Part shown: in pieces, positions 7,452 through 17,015 of the stretch
Position numbering within the stretch: the stretch's first letter is position 1
Layout of the letters: each line of letters begins with the position of its first letter
Source: Paraburkholderia phenazinium
Lineage (GTDB): Bacteria; Pseudomonadota; Gammaproteobacteria; Burkholderiales; Burkholderiaceae
Reading direction: 5' to 3'
NCBI RefSeq assembly: GCF_900100735.1
Contig: NZ_FNCJ01000008.1
Coordinates: 278,089-342,088 of the forward strand
Length of the DNA: 64,000 nucleotides
Translations under genes and position numbers: made by a program
The notes under the pieces: model-generated
What the model saw: the letters and a program-made list of their open reading frames with translations, nothing else
The model's database searches: none
What the model was told of the DNA's origin: nothing

Positions 7452-10253
7452 TCAGTTGAAGCGATGGCTGAGTTCCAGCCAGAACATCCGTCCATATGGC
7501 ATGTAATAGCCGACGGTGTAGTACGGCCATCCCGCGGAGTCGTCATGCTTGATCGTGTTCATCAGGTTGTTGACGATCAGCATCACCGAGGTGTCTTTCG
7601 AGAACTGATGGGCAACGCTCAGATTCGCCAGCGCGGTGGGCGACAGATAAGCCGTTTGCGCAGCGTTAGGCACCTTGCCGTAGCGCTCGACCTGCAGCGT
7701 CGAGGTCCACGTCGGCAGCGACCAGGTCAGGCTGACCATCAGCTTGTCCGGCCACTCCGGGTTGCCGGTAGGATTCTGCAGCGAATGCAGCAGATCCTGC
7801 TCGGGGCTGTTCGCCGATTGCTGATATTTATGGCTTAGCACCTTGGTGAAACTGGCGGTCCAGAGAAAGTTGCCGTATCCCTGCGTGCGCATCCGCCACT
7901 TGCCGCCCAGGTCGAAGCCGCTGGTCCGCTCCATCGCCGCATTGATCGGATTCACGAGGATGGTGTTGATCGCGCCCGGGTCCAGCACGGCGGTCATCGG
8001 GTTGCGGATCACGCGTCTCAACGCATCCTGGCAATCGGGCGAATTGATATTCAACTCGCCGTCACGGCATTTTGCTTCGGTGCGCAGCAGGTTGTCCGGG
8101 TCGATCACGGTCACCAGATTATCGATGCGGATGTTGTAGTAGTCAGCCGACAGATCGACGTCCGCCGAGGGCGAAAACACAAACCCGTAACCCCACGACC
8201 GGCCATTCTCGGGCTTGAGGTTGGGATTACCCGTCTGAATGTAGTTCACACCCGGCGACACGTTCGCGAACTCGCAGGTGCTGAGCGGCTGGCCCGCCTG
8301 ATTGCAGCGGTAGTAGTCGGTCGTGCTTTCGTAGTAGCCCTTAGTGCGTCCCTGGTAGATGTAGTTCATGTCGGGCGCGCGAAAACTCGTCCCATAGTTG
8401 CTGCGCAATAGCAGCGCCCTGAGCGGACGATATTCGAGGCCGAGGTTATACGTGAACGAGCCCTCGTTGCGACCGCTAAAGCTGTAGTCGTCGTAACGGC
8501 CCGCGAGGCTCGCATTGAGCTGCCTGAAGATCGGCACATTGAGTTCGAGTGCCGCCGCATAACGCTTGCGGTTGCCGCTGATGTTCTGCGCATCGCCGGC
8601 GTTGTAATACGCCCCCTGATTGATCAGCGGGTCCGGCGTATTGCTGAACCCCTGGGTGCCGTATTCGAGAACGCCCGCCGCCTTGACGGGGCCTGCGGGC
8701 AATTTGAACAGATCGCCATTGGCGCTCAGGCTGAGGGTCTGCGTCCACGAATTGTTCTGGCTTGCCGACTCGCCGTACATCGAGGCGAATTGGCCTGGCG
8801 CGAGCGGCGTCGAGAAGCGGGTGGCGTTGGGTGCGTAAATGGGCACGCCATCGGCCGTAGCGCCGAGCTGCGGGCCGAGATAATACGTATCCATGCTCGA
8901 CAGAAGACGCGGCACCGTGGCCCTGCTCTCGTAGCCCGACGCGCTGTAGGCCGCTTCGTAATTCCAGCTACTGTCGCCAATCTCCCCGCGCACGCCGAGC
9001 GCCAGGTTGCCCGACGTATCGTTCCAGCGCTTGTTCCACGCCGACGCCCCGCCGATCTCTTCGGGCGCAAAGCGCTTGCTCCACACTTCGTCGGCACCCG
9101 TCGTCTGGTTGTAGAAGTAGCCGGGGCCGGCCGCGGCCGAAGTCCAGCTCGGGCCGCGCGTGTTGTTCATGGTCTGATCCCACGCCACCGACGCGGTGCC
9201 GAACAGCGTGGTCTTGTCGCTGAGCCGGTATTCAAGGCCGCCGTACAGGTTTTCGCTGGCGTTGTTCGTCTGGGTGGTCCAGAACATCGGTTTGGCCTTG
9301 CCGCTGCCGCAATATGCCCCGTTCTTGCTATTGACGGTGGAGACCGTGCCGCCGAATGCGCCGCCGAGTCCGGCGCAGGCGCCGGGAGCGCCGAAATAAC
9401 GGCCGGTGTCGAGGTTCTGTTGCGACCACACGGAAGTGGGCGTCTCGCCTTCGAGGGAGGTGGATGACATGAAGTCGCGTTGCGTCGCCCAGATCGGGTT
9501 GGTCTTGCTTACCTCGATACCGAAGATCGTGCTGAGGTCGCCGAACTCCTTGCCGCCGGTAATCTGCAGGCGGCCGTTTGCGCCGCCGCCCATCTGGGTG
9601 ACGCCCCCTTTCACATTCACCTCGACGCCGTCCTTATGCTTTTTCATGATGATATTCACGACACCCGCAATCGCATCGGAACCGTAAATGGCAGAACCCG
9701 CGCCATTCAGGATTTCAATCCGGTCGACCAATGCGGATGGAATATTCGCTATATTGACGAAATTGGTGTTGCCATCGTATGCGACCGGATAGTCGGCGAC
9801 ACGGCGCCCATCGATCAATACCAGTGTATGGTTTGGGCCCAAACCCCGCAAGCTGATCGTATCGGCAGCAGGCGTAAAAGTATTTCCGTAATCGGCCCCC
9901 TGCGTGAAGCCGGTATTCTGGGTTTGCTGGCTGATCGCATCGTAGACATTTCTATAGCCTTTTTCCTCTAGCTCCTTGCCCGTAATAACGGTAACGCCTG
10001 TCGCGCCTTCCTTGTCGGCGCGCGGAATCCGCGAGCCCGTTACGACGACGGTTCCTAAACTGGCGGTATATTTATTCGCGCTCCCTTTCGCCGCACTCGC
10101 AGGCGCCGGCGCATCCGCGGCGACGGCCGCCGGTACGCCCGCCCCGGCCTCCTGCGCGCCAGCCAGACCCGCCGTCATCCCAAGCAGACTCGCCAGTCCG
10201 AGCGAGACCAAACCCATTCTTGCCGAATGTGTGAAATCTTTATCGATGATCAT
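7452..10253 (-). CDS. TonB-dependent outer-membrane receptor
   Basis: 933-residue TonB-dependent receptor. A signal peptide ends near AGLAGAQ (residue about 34). A plug domain covers about residues 65-220 and contains TVVVTGSRIPRAD, LRGLGPNHTLVLIDGRRV and SAIYGSDAIAGVVNIIMKK. A large 22-strand-type barrel follows. The N-terminus lacks the extra signalling domain of FecA-type transducers. It is followed by the thioredoxin-fold gene after 13 bp. No siderophore or cobalamin gene lies nearby, so the ligand cannot be named. The Ala/Gly/Pro-rich linker before the plug, around the TonB-box region, is typical of carbohydrate or peptide receptors of this subclass. Confidence 0.92.
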   Translation of the reverse strand: MIIDKDFTHSARMGLVSLGLASLLGMTAGLAGAQEAGAGVPAAVAADAPAPASAAKGSANKYTASLGTVVVTGSRIPRADKEGATGVTVITGKELEEKGYRNVYDAISQQTQNTGFTQGADYGNTFTPAADTISLRGLGPNHTLVLIDGRRVADYPVAYDGNTNFVNIANIPSALVDRIEILNGAGSAIYGSDAIAGVVNIIMKKHKDGVEVNVKGGVTQMGGGANGRLQITGGKEFGDLSTIFGIEVSKTNPIWATQRDFMSSTSLEGETPTSVWSQQNLDTGRYFGAPGACAGLGGAFGGTVSTVNSKNGAYCGSGKAKPMFWTTQTNNASENLYGGLEYRLSDKTTLFGTASVAWDQTMNNTRGPSWTSAAAGPGYFYNQTTGADEVWSKRFAPEEIGGASAWNKRWNDTSGNLALGVRGEIGDSSWNYEAAYSASGYESRATVPRLLSSMDTYYLGPQLGATADGVPIYAPNATRFSTPLAPGQFASMYGESASQNNSWTQTLSLSANGDLFKLPAGPVKAAGVLEYGTQGFSNTPDPLINQGAYYNAGDAQNISGNRKRYAAALELNVPIFRQLNASLAGRYDDYSFSGRNEGSFTYNLGLEYRPLRALLLRSNYGTSFRAPDMNYIYQGRTKGYYESTTDYYRCNQAGQPLSTCEFANVSPGVNYIQTGNPNLKPENGRSWGYGFVFSPSADVDLSADYYNIRIDNLVTVIDPDNLLRTEAKCRDGELNINSPDCQDALRRVIRNPMTAVLDPGAINTILVNPINAAMERTSGFDLGGKWRMRTQGYGNFLWTASFTKVLSHKYQQSANSPEQDLLHSLQNPTGNPEWPDKLMVSLTWSLPTWTSTLQVERYGKVPNAAQTAYLSPTALANLSVAHQFSKDTSVMLIVNNLMNTIKHDDSAGWPYYTVGYYMPYGRMFWLELSHRFN

Positions 10254-10692
10254 TTTTGTTATCGGTGGGTGATGCTAAAAGCGAACCACAGTTATCGACT
10301 AAGCAATTCCGGCCAATACGTCATTCAAGCCGCATTATTTCAATCAATCCTGTCAGTCATTTTTTATGCGCGAGTTAATCCATCCGGCATCTTTCTGGAA
10401 GACGCCGGTCAGGAAAATTTTTATGGATTGCGCGGTGGATCGAACCTGGTCCGGAAACCTTGCATTGCATCGAGGCAATAGCGATTGACGAATGACTCAA
10501 TACCCGCAGAGCAAGGATGCCGTCCTGCCTTAAATATGCATTACATATGTGTTTGCTCTTTGTTTTCGCAATGAAGGCAGAATGTAAAGGCTGCGCTAAC
10601 AGGCAGTCCAACGATATTTGCTCATATCGATGTGAAGATTCCTTTGTTGGTCCCCCAGCGCCGGCTTCGGGATGTGTAGGCATCCTGCCCGA
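10254..10692. other. 439-bp gene-free region, lower GC, upstream of the TonB receptor
   Basis: This lies between the receptor start and the end of the diguanylate cyclase gene, both on the minus strand. It is visibly more AT-rich than its surroundings and should hold the receptor promoter. I looked for a cobalamin-riboswitch-like box and did not see one. Short reading frames here show no recognisable protein. Confidence 0.5.
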
Positions 10693-12234
10693 TCAATCCG
10701 CCGCCCTCACCCGATTCCGCCCCGCCGACTTCGCCGCATAGAGTTGCGCATCCGCCTCCCCCATCAACCCCGAGACGCTACCGCCTTCGGCCGGCAAGCA
10801 GGTCGCACAGCCCACGCTCACCGTCACCGAGCCATGCTCGTCGCTCGCCCCATCGAACACGCTCATCCCCTGGACCTTCTTACGAATCTTCTCCGCGACA
10901 ATCAGCGCCCCTTCCGCCGAGGTATCGGGCAGCACGACGGCAAACTCCTCGCCGCCATAGCGGGCCACCAGATCCACCGAGCGCCGCACCACCGTGGCAA
11001 TGCATTCCGCCACCGCGATCAGCACTTCGTCGCCGGCCGCATGGCCATAGGTATCGTTAAACCGCTTGAAGTAATCGACGTCCACGAACAATACCGACAT
11101 CGCACTGCCGCTGCGCCGCGCGCGCAGCCATTCTTCGTCCAGCCGGCTGTCGAGGACACGCCGGTTGCTGAGGCCGGTCAGCGGATCGGTGGCCGCCAGC
11201 CTGACCAGCTCCGCCTGCGCCGCCACCTTGTCCTGCAGCGTGAACGCCAGCAGCCATGCCACCACTACGAACACCGTACCCAACGCCAGCGTCAGACCGC
11301 CGGCAACCAGGCTGCGGCGGCGCCACTCGGCGAACACCTCGTCCACGGACGGCGCCACGACCGCGATCAACGGCGTGGACGGCACATGCGCAAAGGTAAA
11401 GATGCGCAGCACGCCATCCACGGCAGAGTTCGCCACATAGGAACCCTCGGCTTGGGACGCCATCCGTTGAAACGTCGGCGACTTCGCGATGCTGGTGCCG
11501 ATCTGCTCGACGGTATACGGCTTGCGGGCCAGCAGCGTGCCATCGTCGAGGGCGATAAATACCGAGCCAGCTTTACCGGTGTTGATCTTGTCGAGCAGAC
11601 GCTGGAAATACTCAATCCGGATAGCCAGGAGCGCGACACCCGCAAAGGCGCCATCCGGGCCGTTGATGCGCCGCGTCAGCCCGATCGACAGATTGCCGCC
11701 GCGCAGCCGTGAGCGAAACGGATGCGAGACGAATAGACCCACATATGGATTGCGCTGTTGAGCGACAAAATAGTCGCGGTCGTCGAGCCGCACTGCCGGA
11801 TTGAGCTCGCCCTTCTGCGACGCAACCACGCGGCCGCTGGCATCCAGCACATAGGCGCCGCCTAGATAGGCGGCGGTGGTCGCCCGGTCGAACAGGACCG
11901 ATTGGCGCAGCGCGGCGGGCAGTTGCCAGGTCTGCGGATTCTGCGCGCCATCGACCATCGAGTGCAGCGACAGGTCATAGATCTCGACATTGCGCGCGAG
12001 GTCGCTGGAAATCAGCGATACCAGGTTTTCCGACGTTTCGTGCGCGTGGAGCAACGCGTCGGCGCGGCCGTCGTAAAGCGTCAGAAAGGTCAGGCTCGCC
12101 ATGGCCATCGCCACCGCTGTGCCCGCAATGCCGGCAAGAAACGGGTGGCGGCCCACGGCCTGGGTGACCACCGCTACGCACTTGCGCACGGCTTTGCGCC
12201 AGCGCCGACGCAGGGAAAGCACTCGATGCGGCAT
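10693..12234 (-). CDS. membrane-bound diguanylate cyclase (Cache sensor + GGDEF)
   Basis: 513 residues. A first transmembrane helix is at about residues 35-55, followed by a periplasmic dCache-type sensor (about 70-300, with LDDRDYFVAQQRNPYVGLFVS) and a second helix at about 310-335. The C-terminal GGDEF domain begins at DPLTGLSNRR. The active-site signature is RYGGEEF, and an inhibitory RxxD site (RSVD) lies five residues before it, so the enzyme should make cyclic-di-GMP and be product-inhibited. No EAL domain is present. It is divergent from the ECF sigma factor gene, with a shared promoter region of about 275 bp. Confidence 0.93.
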   Translation of the reverse strand: MPHRVLSLRRRWRKAVRKCVAVVTQAVGRHPFLAGIAGTAVAMAMASLTFLTLYDGRADALLHAHETSENLVSLISSDLARNVEIYDLSLHSMVDGAQNPQTWQLPAALRQSVLFDRATTAAYLGGAYVLDASGRVVASQKGELNPAVRLDDRDYFVAQQRNPYVGLFVSHPFRSRLRGGNLSIGLTRRINGPDGAFAGVALLAIRIEYFQRLLDKINTGKAGSVFIALDDGTLLARKPYTVEQIGTSIAKSPTFQRMASQAEGSYVANSAVDGVLRIFTFAHVPSTPLIAVVAPSVDEVFAEWRRRSLVAGGLTLALGTVFVVVAWLLAFTLQDKVAAQAELVRLAATDPLTGLSNRRVLDSRLDEEWLRARRSGSAMSVLFVDVDYFKRFNDTYGHAAGDEVLIAVAECIATVVRRSVDLVARYGGEEFAVVLPDTSAEGALIVAEKIRKKVQGMSVFDGASDEHGSVTVSVGCATCLPAEGGSVSGLMGEADAQLYAAKSAGRNRVRAAD

Positions 12235-12509
12235 CGGTTCCCCTCCGTCGTGAATAAAGCGTTCGCGATACCGGTTTGTCCATCTGACGAAGCGGAACGT
12301 TCATCGAACATCCGATTCCGCAGACCACAGGCTTCGCGTCGATGGCTGACCGTTTATTGACTGTAACCGCTTCGTCTGGCCACGGGGAATCCGCATGTGC
12401 CCGAGTCGGCCCGGCGCCTCGGCGTGGCCAGCTTTCGAACCCCAGCTCCAGCATGGACCGCGGTTTATCGCTAGAATCCTGCCATCTGTCCTTGCGCAAA
12501 CACGGAACC

Positions 12510-13064
12510 ATGTCGACGACCGGTTCGGATTTACCCAGCCTGCTCCCGGCCTTGCTGCCGCGCTTGTGGGCGTTTGCGCTACGCATTGCAGGCGACCGGC
12601 ACGACGCCGAAGACCTGGTGCAGCGCGCCTGCGTGCGCGCGCTCGAACGCTCGCACCAGTTGCAGCCCGGCACGTCCGCGCTGAGCTGGATGTTCGCCAT
12701 CGTGCATTCCACGTGGATCAACGAGTTGCGCGCCCGCAGCCGGCGCAACCGCTCCAGCACGGAATGGGATGATGAAATGCTCGAGACCGTCGCCGATCCT
12801 GCCGTGCGCACGCCGGAGGAAAACGCCATCAATAGCCAGATTGTCGCCGCGGTGGCAAGGCTGCCGGAACCGCAGCGTGTGGTGATGCTGCTGGTGGCCG
12901 TCGAAGGGCTCAGTTATATCGAAGCCGCCCAGGTGCTCGACGTGCCGATCGGCACGGTCATGAGCCGCCTGTCACGGGCGCGCCAGACCATCGGCGCGCT
13001 GTTCGGGGTGCGGGACAGTCAGCGAAGCAAAGTTGCAGTCGCGAGTAAGGACCCGGTCTCATGA
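12510..13064 (+). CDS. ECF-type RNA polymerase sigma factor
   Basis: 184 residues from the ATG at 12510. The upstream in-frame extension looks non-coding. Region 2 spans about residues 8-80 (DAEDLVQRACVRALERS). Region 4 spans about 115-165 and ends with a helix-turn-helix YIEAAQVLDVPIGTVMSRLSRAR. The stop overlaps the start of the next gene by 4 bp (ATGA), the usual arrangement of a sigma and its anti-sigma. The genes it controls cannot be read from this window. Confidence 0.92.
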   Translation: MSTTGSDLPSLLPALLPRLWAFALRIAGDRHDAEDLVQRACVRALERSHQLQPGTSALSWMFAIVHSTWINELRARSRRNRSSTEWDDEMLETVADPAVRTPEENAINSQIVAAVARLPEPQRVVMLLVAVEGLSYIEAAQVLDVPIGTVMSRLSRARQTIGALFGVRDSQRSKVAVASKDPVS

Positions 13065-13981
13065 AAATGGACTCTATCCTGCTGATGGCATATGTGGACG
13101 GCGAACTGTCTGCAGAGGAATGCCAGGAGGTCGAAAAGGAGATCGCTGTGTCGCCTGATGTCGCCGAATTCGTTGCCCAGTTGCAGACGTCGCGCTTGCC
13201 TTATACGGAAGCCTTCGCGCAGCAAAAATTGCCGCCGGTGCCGGACAGTTTGACCGAAGCCGTCGCGGCGATGGCACGCGCCCATGCGCAGCGCATCGCC
13301 ACACCGGGCGCCAATGACGCGGCGCTCGAGCACAGCCCATTCGCTCCCCCCTCCGCGCCGGTGCGCTCGCGGCTGCGCGAAGCGGCGCCGTGGCTGGCGG
13401 TCGCCTTCGTTGCCGGAGTGTTCTGCTGCGGCATCGGCCTGCGCTTTGTGCCGGGCCTCGGCGCCGGTCCCGACGCCAACTCCGCCGCGACAGTAGCCGC
13501 GGCCGACCCGCAGGCATCGAGCTGGGTCGCGGCGGCAGCCGGTTATCAGCAGCTCTATTCGCGCGAGACCATCGCCCAGGTGCCGGTGAATGCCGAGTTG
13601 TCGGCGCAAACGCTCGACGAGATCCGTCATCAGGACGGGCTCGACTTACGGATTCCGGATCTGAGTCAGGCGGGTTTGACCTTCAAGCGCGTGCAGCGGC
13701 TGCGCTTTAACGACAAGCCGCTGGTGCAGATCGTCTATCTGCCGCAGCAAGGCGCACCGATTGCCCTATGCGTGATGAAGGACACGCAGGCTGACGCAGC
13801 AATCGCCGAACAGCACATCGACAGCATGAACGTCGTGACGTGGCGCCACGCCGCGCTCAGCTATGCGTTGATCGGCAAGCCCGAAGGGGTCGATTTGTCG
13901 GCTCTGGCGAAAAATATCTCCGCTAACAGCACGCAGACGCTGTTCGGCGACGCAGGTATTTCGATGCTCGCGGCGAACTAA
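13061..13981 (+). CDS. anti-sigma factor, single-pass membrane protein
   Basis: 306 residues, translationally coupled to the sigma factor. The N-terminal about 50 residues (LLMAYVDGELSAEECQEVEKE) form the typical anti-sigma zinc-finger-like domain. I do not see the full His-Cys-Cys zinc set, so it may be a zinc-free variant. One transmembrane helix lies at about residues 108-130 (WLAVAFVAGVFCCGIGLRF). A C-terminal periplasmic domain of about 170 residues has no motif I can name. Pairing with the upstream sigma is from overlap and domain order. Confidence 0.88.
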   Translation: MKMDSILLMAYVDGELSAEECQEVEKEIAVSPDVAEFVAQLQTSRLPYTEAFAQQKLPPVPDSLTEAVAAMARAHAQRIATPGANDAALEHSPFAPPSAPVRSRLREAAPWLAVAFVAGVFCCGIGLRFVPGLGAGPDANSAATVAAADPQASSWVAAAAGYQQLYSRETIAQVPVNAELSAQTLDEIRHQDGLDLRIPDLSQAGLTFKRVQRLRFNDKPLVQIVYLPQQGAPIALCVMKDTQADAAIAEQHIDSMNVVTWRHAALSYALIGKPEGVDLSALAKNISANSTQTLFGDAGISMLAAN

Positions 13982-14020
13982 ACAACAGGACGCGCACGCT
14001 GGCCTGACGACCTCACGGCC

Positions 14021-14431
14021 TCACGGCGTGCGCGTTGCGCCCCCACCCGAAGACTGTCCTTCGCAGTACGCCAGATATTGCGTGTAGACCTGCTGCGGCG
14101 GCAGCTTCGCGTAGCGGCCGTATAAACCGTCGATAAACGACGACAGTTCCGCCTGCGCATACGCCTGACGTTCGGGCGGCATGGCCTGCACCACGGCCTG
14201 GGTCTTGCGCCACTCCTGCTCTTTGGTCACACCGGCGTCGCGGTCGAGCGCGATCAGTTTGGCGTTGTTGGCGCGGGCGGCGCAGATCTTGCCCATCGAG
14301 CCGGCTGGCGTTTGCGCATAGGCGCTCATCGGCAGCGCCGCGCAGGTCAATGTGGTGAATAGGGCGAGCGAAGCCGCCGGGCGGAAAAACCAATGGCGCG
14401 CGAAGGCGCCGCGGGTGCGTGACGAGTTCAT
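14021..14431 (-). CDS. small exported protein of unknown function
   Basis: 136 residues with a clear signal peptide of about 40 residues ending in SAYAQ. The mature part is hydrophilic and helical, carries two cysteines and has a Gly/Ser-rich C-terminus. I do not recognise a family. It lies on the same strand as and just downstream of the truncated transglycosylase, and convergent with the anti-sigma gene. It may belong with periplasmic cell-wall functions, but nothing in the sequence proves this. Confidence 0.65.
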   Translation of the reverse strand: MNSSRTRGAFARHWFFRPAASLALFTTLTCAALPMSAYAQTPAGSMGKICAARANNAKLIALDRDAGVTKEQEWRKTQAVVQAMPPERQAYAQAELSSFIDGLYGRYAKLPPQQVYTQYLAYCEGQSSGGGATRTP

Positions 14432-14492
14432 TCAATCCTTTACTTGAGATGGACCGGAGCAAACCCCGCGCGTGTCGTTGCAGCACGCCGTC

Positions 14493-14954
14493 TCAGGCAG
14501 GCAGTTGACCACCCTGTTGTATCGTCGACGCAAACTGGGTCACTTCGTTCACGTAGTTCGGGTCGCCGATCGAGACATCCGAGAGGTTACCCGGTTTCAC
14601 CTGATCCGGGCCAGAGTTGTAGGCGCGCAAGGCTTCGTCCCAGTTGCCGCCGAACTGCCTGGCCATGTCGCTCATGTAGTACGCGACGGCGAGAATATTG
14701 GTGGACGGGTCGGACAGATTCTTGCCCTGCAGTTGCGGATGCTCCTGCTGGAGGCCCGCGAACGTCGCCGGATCGACCTGCATCAGGCCGGCGTCGGTCA
14801 TGCCATTGCTGTTGGTGCTGCTGGCGCCGGCATTGCCGCGCGACTCCTGCCAGATCTGTGCGGCGTTATATACGCAAATGCGAAGCGAGCGCCGCCGCTT
14901 GCGCTTCACTGACGAAGCGGCTGATCGACAGCACGTGATCGAGCGCCCAGACAC
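14493..14954 (-). pseudogene. 5'-truncated lytic transglycosylase (SLT domain)
   Basis: Clear SLT-domain sequence starts at AAQIWQESRG (plus-strand position about 14864) and runs to the stop. It includes the catalytic Glu in QES, the segment GLMQVDPATF and the closing segment ALRAYNSGP. The usual signal peptide and the first helices of the domain, roughly the first third of the family, are missing. Upstream in-frame codons up to 14954 are basic and unlike the family, and they lie inside the JmjC gene in another frame. The homology begins 2 bp before the JmjC stop, which looks like a deletion junction. It is probably not a working enzyme, though expression from an upstream start cannot be excluded. 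Confidence 0.75.
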
Positions 14955-16086
14955 AATGAAACCAGCCGGTGGGAATCACCAGCAGATCGCCTGGTTCGAT
15001 GACCACATCGACACCGCGCGCCTCGGCAAAACGCGGAAAGCGCGCAAGGTCGGGCGCGGCGGCATCGACCCGGCACGGACGGTAGGTATTGAACGCGTCG
15101 AACGCATAGACCACCTCGTCCTGCGACGGGCTATATAGACGGACGCGCTTGCGGCCATGCACCTGGGCGAGAAACGAATTCGCCAGATCGCAATGCAGGC
15201 GCGTAACGAGCGCATGCTCGCGGCGGCGGCCGAACCAAAGCTGGGCTGGGCCGAACATCGGGGCGGACAAGACCGGCATCTCGAAGCGGGCTTCCCAGGC
15301 GGCGGGTAGCAGGCAGCCTTCGGTATAGGGCGGCTCCGCAGCGGTGTTCGACCCGGGTGCTTCGGGTGCCTCCGGCGTTTCGAGTGCATCGATAAATGTG
15401 CCGACGGATTGCGGCTGCCCGTTGGCCGGGTTCATCCGCAATACCGTCGACGCTTCGTGCTTGCGCCAGTCCGTCAGCGTCCAGGCGGTCTCGGGCCAAC
15501 GCAGCACGCCGCGCAGATGCAGCGGGACGCTGCGGTCGAGTGCGGTGGCGATTGCCGTGTCTGGCGAAACTGTGGGCGCTCGCTCATGATTGATATGCGC
15601 GGCTTCGAATACGGACACCGCGTCCAGCCAGTGAGGCGCACGCTCACGCGCGCGCGAAAGCGCGGCACGGCCCTCATCTGACGGCCGCTTGAGCAATTGC
15701 AGCCAGTAAGCCGCGAGCCGCGCGGCGCCTTCGATCCGCACGCCGCCGAGCTGAAGCACAGCGGCGCTGCGCGCATCGAATCCGGTCGGATCGGCAAGCA
15801 TGGCGGCCAGCACCGCGTAAGTCGTCGTAATGCGGGTGGCTGCCTGGGGCAGGTCTGCGGCGGAGGTCTTGCCAGAGGTGTTGCCGAAGCTGTTGGCCGT
15901 AACAGCGCCCTCGAACCCACTGCCCTCATCCGGCAACCGTCGCATCTCAACCACCCGCCCCAACACAAAACGCCGGCTGTATTGAGGATCGTCGCTGACG
16001 ATCAAATCGACCGCCGCGGCTTGAGGCAACGCGACGTAATGCTCTGCCAGCCGCGCCACCAGCAGATCAAGCAGATTCGCGTTCAC
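14866..16086 (-). CDS. JmjC/cupin-8 family Fe(II)/2-oxoglutarate-type oxygenase
   Basis: About 406 residues from a GTG at 16086 that overlaps the stop of the upstream methyltransferase (GTGA). A longer GTG start at 16125 is possible. The cupin_8 core is in the C-terminal third. It shows the first metal-ligand pair HCD in RLHCDLANSFLAQVHG, the fold segment EPGDLLVIPTGWFHCVW supplying the distal His, and a helical tail. The N-terminal about 200 residues are helical and unassigned. Such proteins hydroxylate protein side chains or small molecules. Translational coupling to a TylF-type methyltransferase suggests a tailoring pair. The substrate is unknown. Confidence 0.75.
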   Translation of the reverse strand: MNANLLDLLVARLAEHYVALPQAAAVDLIVSDDPQYSRRFVLGRVVEMRRLPDEGSGFEGAVTANSFGNTSGKTSAADLPQAATRITTTYAVLAAMLADPTGFDARSAAVLQLGGVRIEGAARLAAYWLQLLKRPSDEGRAALSRARERAPHWLDAVSVFEAAHINHERAPTVSPDTAIATALDRSVPLHLRGVLRWPETAWTLTDWRKHEASTVLRMNPANGQPQSVGTFIDALETPEAPEAPGSNTAAEPPYTEGCLLPAAWEARFEMPVLSAPMFGPAQLWFGRRREHALVTRLHCDLANSFLAQVHGRKRVRLYSPSQDEVVYAFDAFNTYRPCRVDAAAPDLARFPRFAEARGVDVVIEPGDLLVIPTGWFHCVWALDHVLSISRFVSEAQAAALASHLRI

Positions 16087-17015
16087 GACGGCTTGCGCCA
16101 ATACACGGCCTGCGCATTGACCCACCTAAGCGGCGCATCGATGCCGTACTGCGCACGGTATTCGTCCACCGCTCGCGCGCATCCGGTCGGCAAGCCATAG
16201 TCGTCGACGATCGCAAACCCACCCGGCGACAAACGCGAATACAGCGCGTCCAGCGCGTCGCGCGTGGAGTCGTACCAGTCGCCATCGAGGCGCATCAGCG
16301 CGAGCCGTTCAATCGGCGCATGCGGCAGCGTATCGGCAAACCATCCGGGCAGAAAGCGCACACGATGGTCGAGCAACCCGGCACGCGCAAATGCGCTGCG
16401 CACCGCTTCGAGATCGCTCTGCAGCAGCCCCACCGCGCGCATCAAGTGATGCCAGATCGCGTCGCGCAACTCGCTCGCGGGATCCGGTGCGGGCAGTCCG
16501 GCAAACGAGTCGGCCACCCAGACGCTGCGATGCCTGTCGCCGAATGCCGTGAGCGCGGCGCGCATCAGGATGGTCATGCCGCCGCGCCAGGCACCCGCTT
16601 CGATGAAATCGCCCGGCACACGTTGTTCGATCACCGTGCGCGCCAGTTCGACCAGATTGTCGAGCAGCGCGTCATCGCACATCGTCAAGCGGCGCGACTC
16701 GTGGTGCATATGATTGAGCGCGGCGGCAATGCGCGCCGGTTCGACACCCGCCACCTGCGCAGCCGAGCGTCCCAAGGGCGCGAGCCACTCGGCGAACACG
16801 CAGTCGGCATCGGCCAGACGCGCCGCACATTCTGCGGCAGTGATCGGCGTCAACGCAGCCCCGTGATCGCCCGCCAGATTGCCGTCGGCGGACTCGCCGC
16901 GAATGTATTGGCGGATCGTTGTAAGCCAGGCGCGCGACAGATCGGCGCCACCCATGCGCGTTTCATCGCGGCGTTCAGACTCGATCAGGGAAGCAGAGGG
17001 CAGGTTCGATTCCAT
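16083..17015 (-). CDS. TylF/MycF-type O-methyltransferase
   Basis: 310 residues. The SAM-binding start is GDFIEAGAWRGGMTILM at about residue 137. DSFAGLP follows, then LMRLDGDWYDST and the metal-binding/catalytic region FAIVDDYGLP. These are the landmarks of the macrocin O-methyltransferase family, which methylates sugar hydroxyls in natural products and glycans. It overlaps the JmjC gene by 4 bp, so the two are probably translated together. The first 100 residues are less conserved. The start at 17015 is the outermost; the Met at about residue 21 is an alternative. Confidence 0.85.
   Translation of the reverse strand: MESNLPSASLIESERRDETRMGGADLSRAWLTTIRQYIRGESADGNLAGDHGAALTPITAAECAARLADADCVFAEWLAPLGRSAAQVAGVEPARIAAALNHMHHESRRLTMCDDALLDNLVELARTVIEQRVPGDFIEAGAWRGGMTILMRAALTAFGDRHRSVWVADSFAGLPAPDPASELRDAIWHHLMRAVGLLQSDLEAVRSAFARAGLLDHRVRFLPGWFADTLPHAPIERLALMRLDGDWYDSTRDALDALYSRLSPGGFAIVDDYGLPTGCARAVDEYRAQYGIDAPLRWVNAQAVYWRKPS

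Noticed and set aside
10375..10683. 102-codon minus-strand frame in the gap before the TonB receptor
   Set aside because: Codon use and composition are unlike the neighbours and no motif is present.
10254..10692. Cobalamin riboswitch upstream of the TonB receptor
   Set aside because: No B12-box-like sequence or suitable conserved stem was found.
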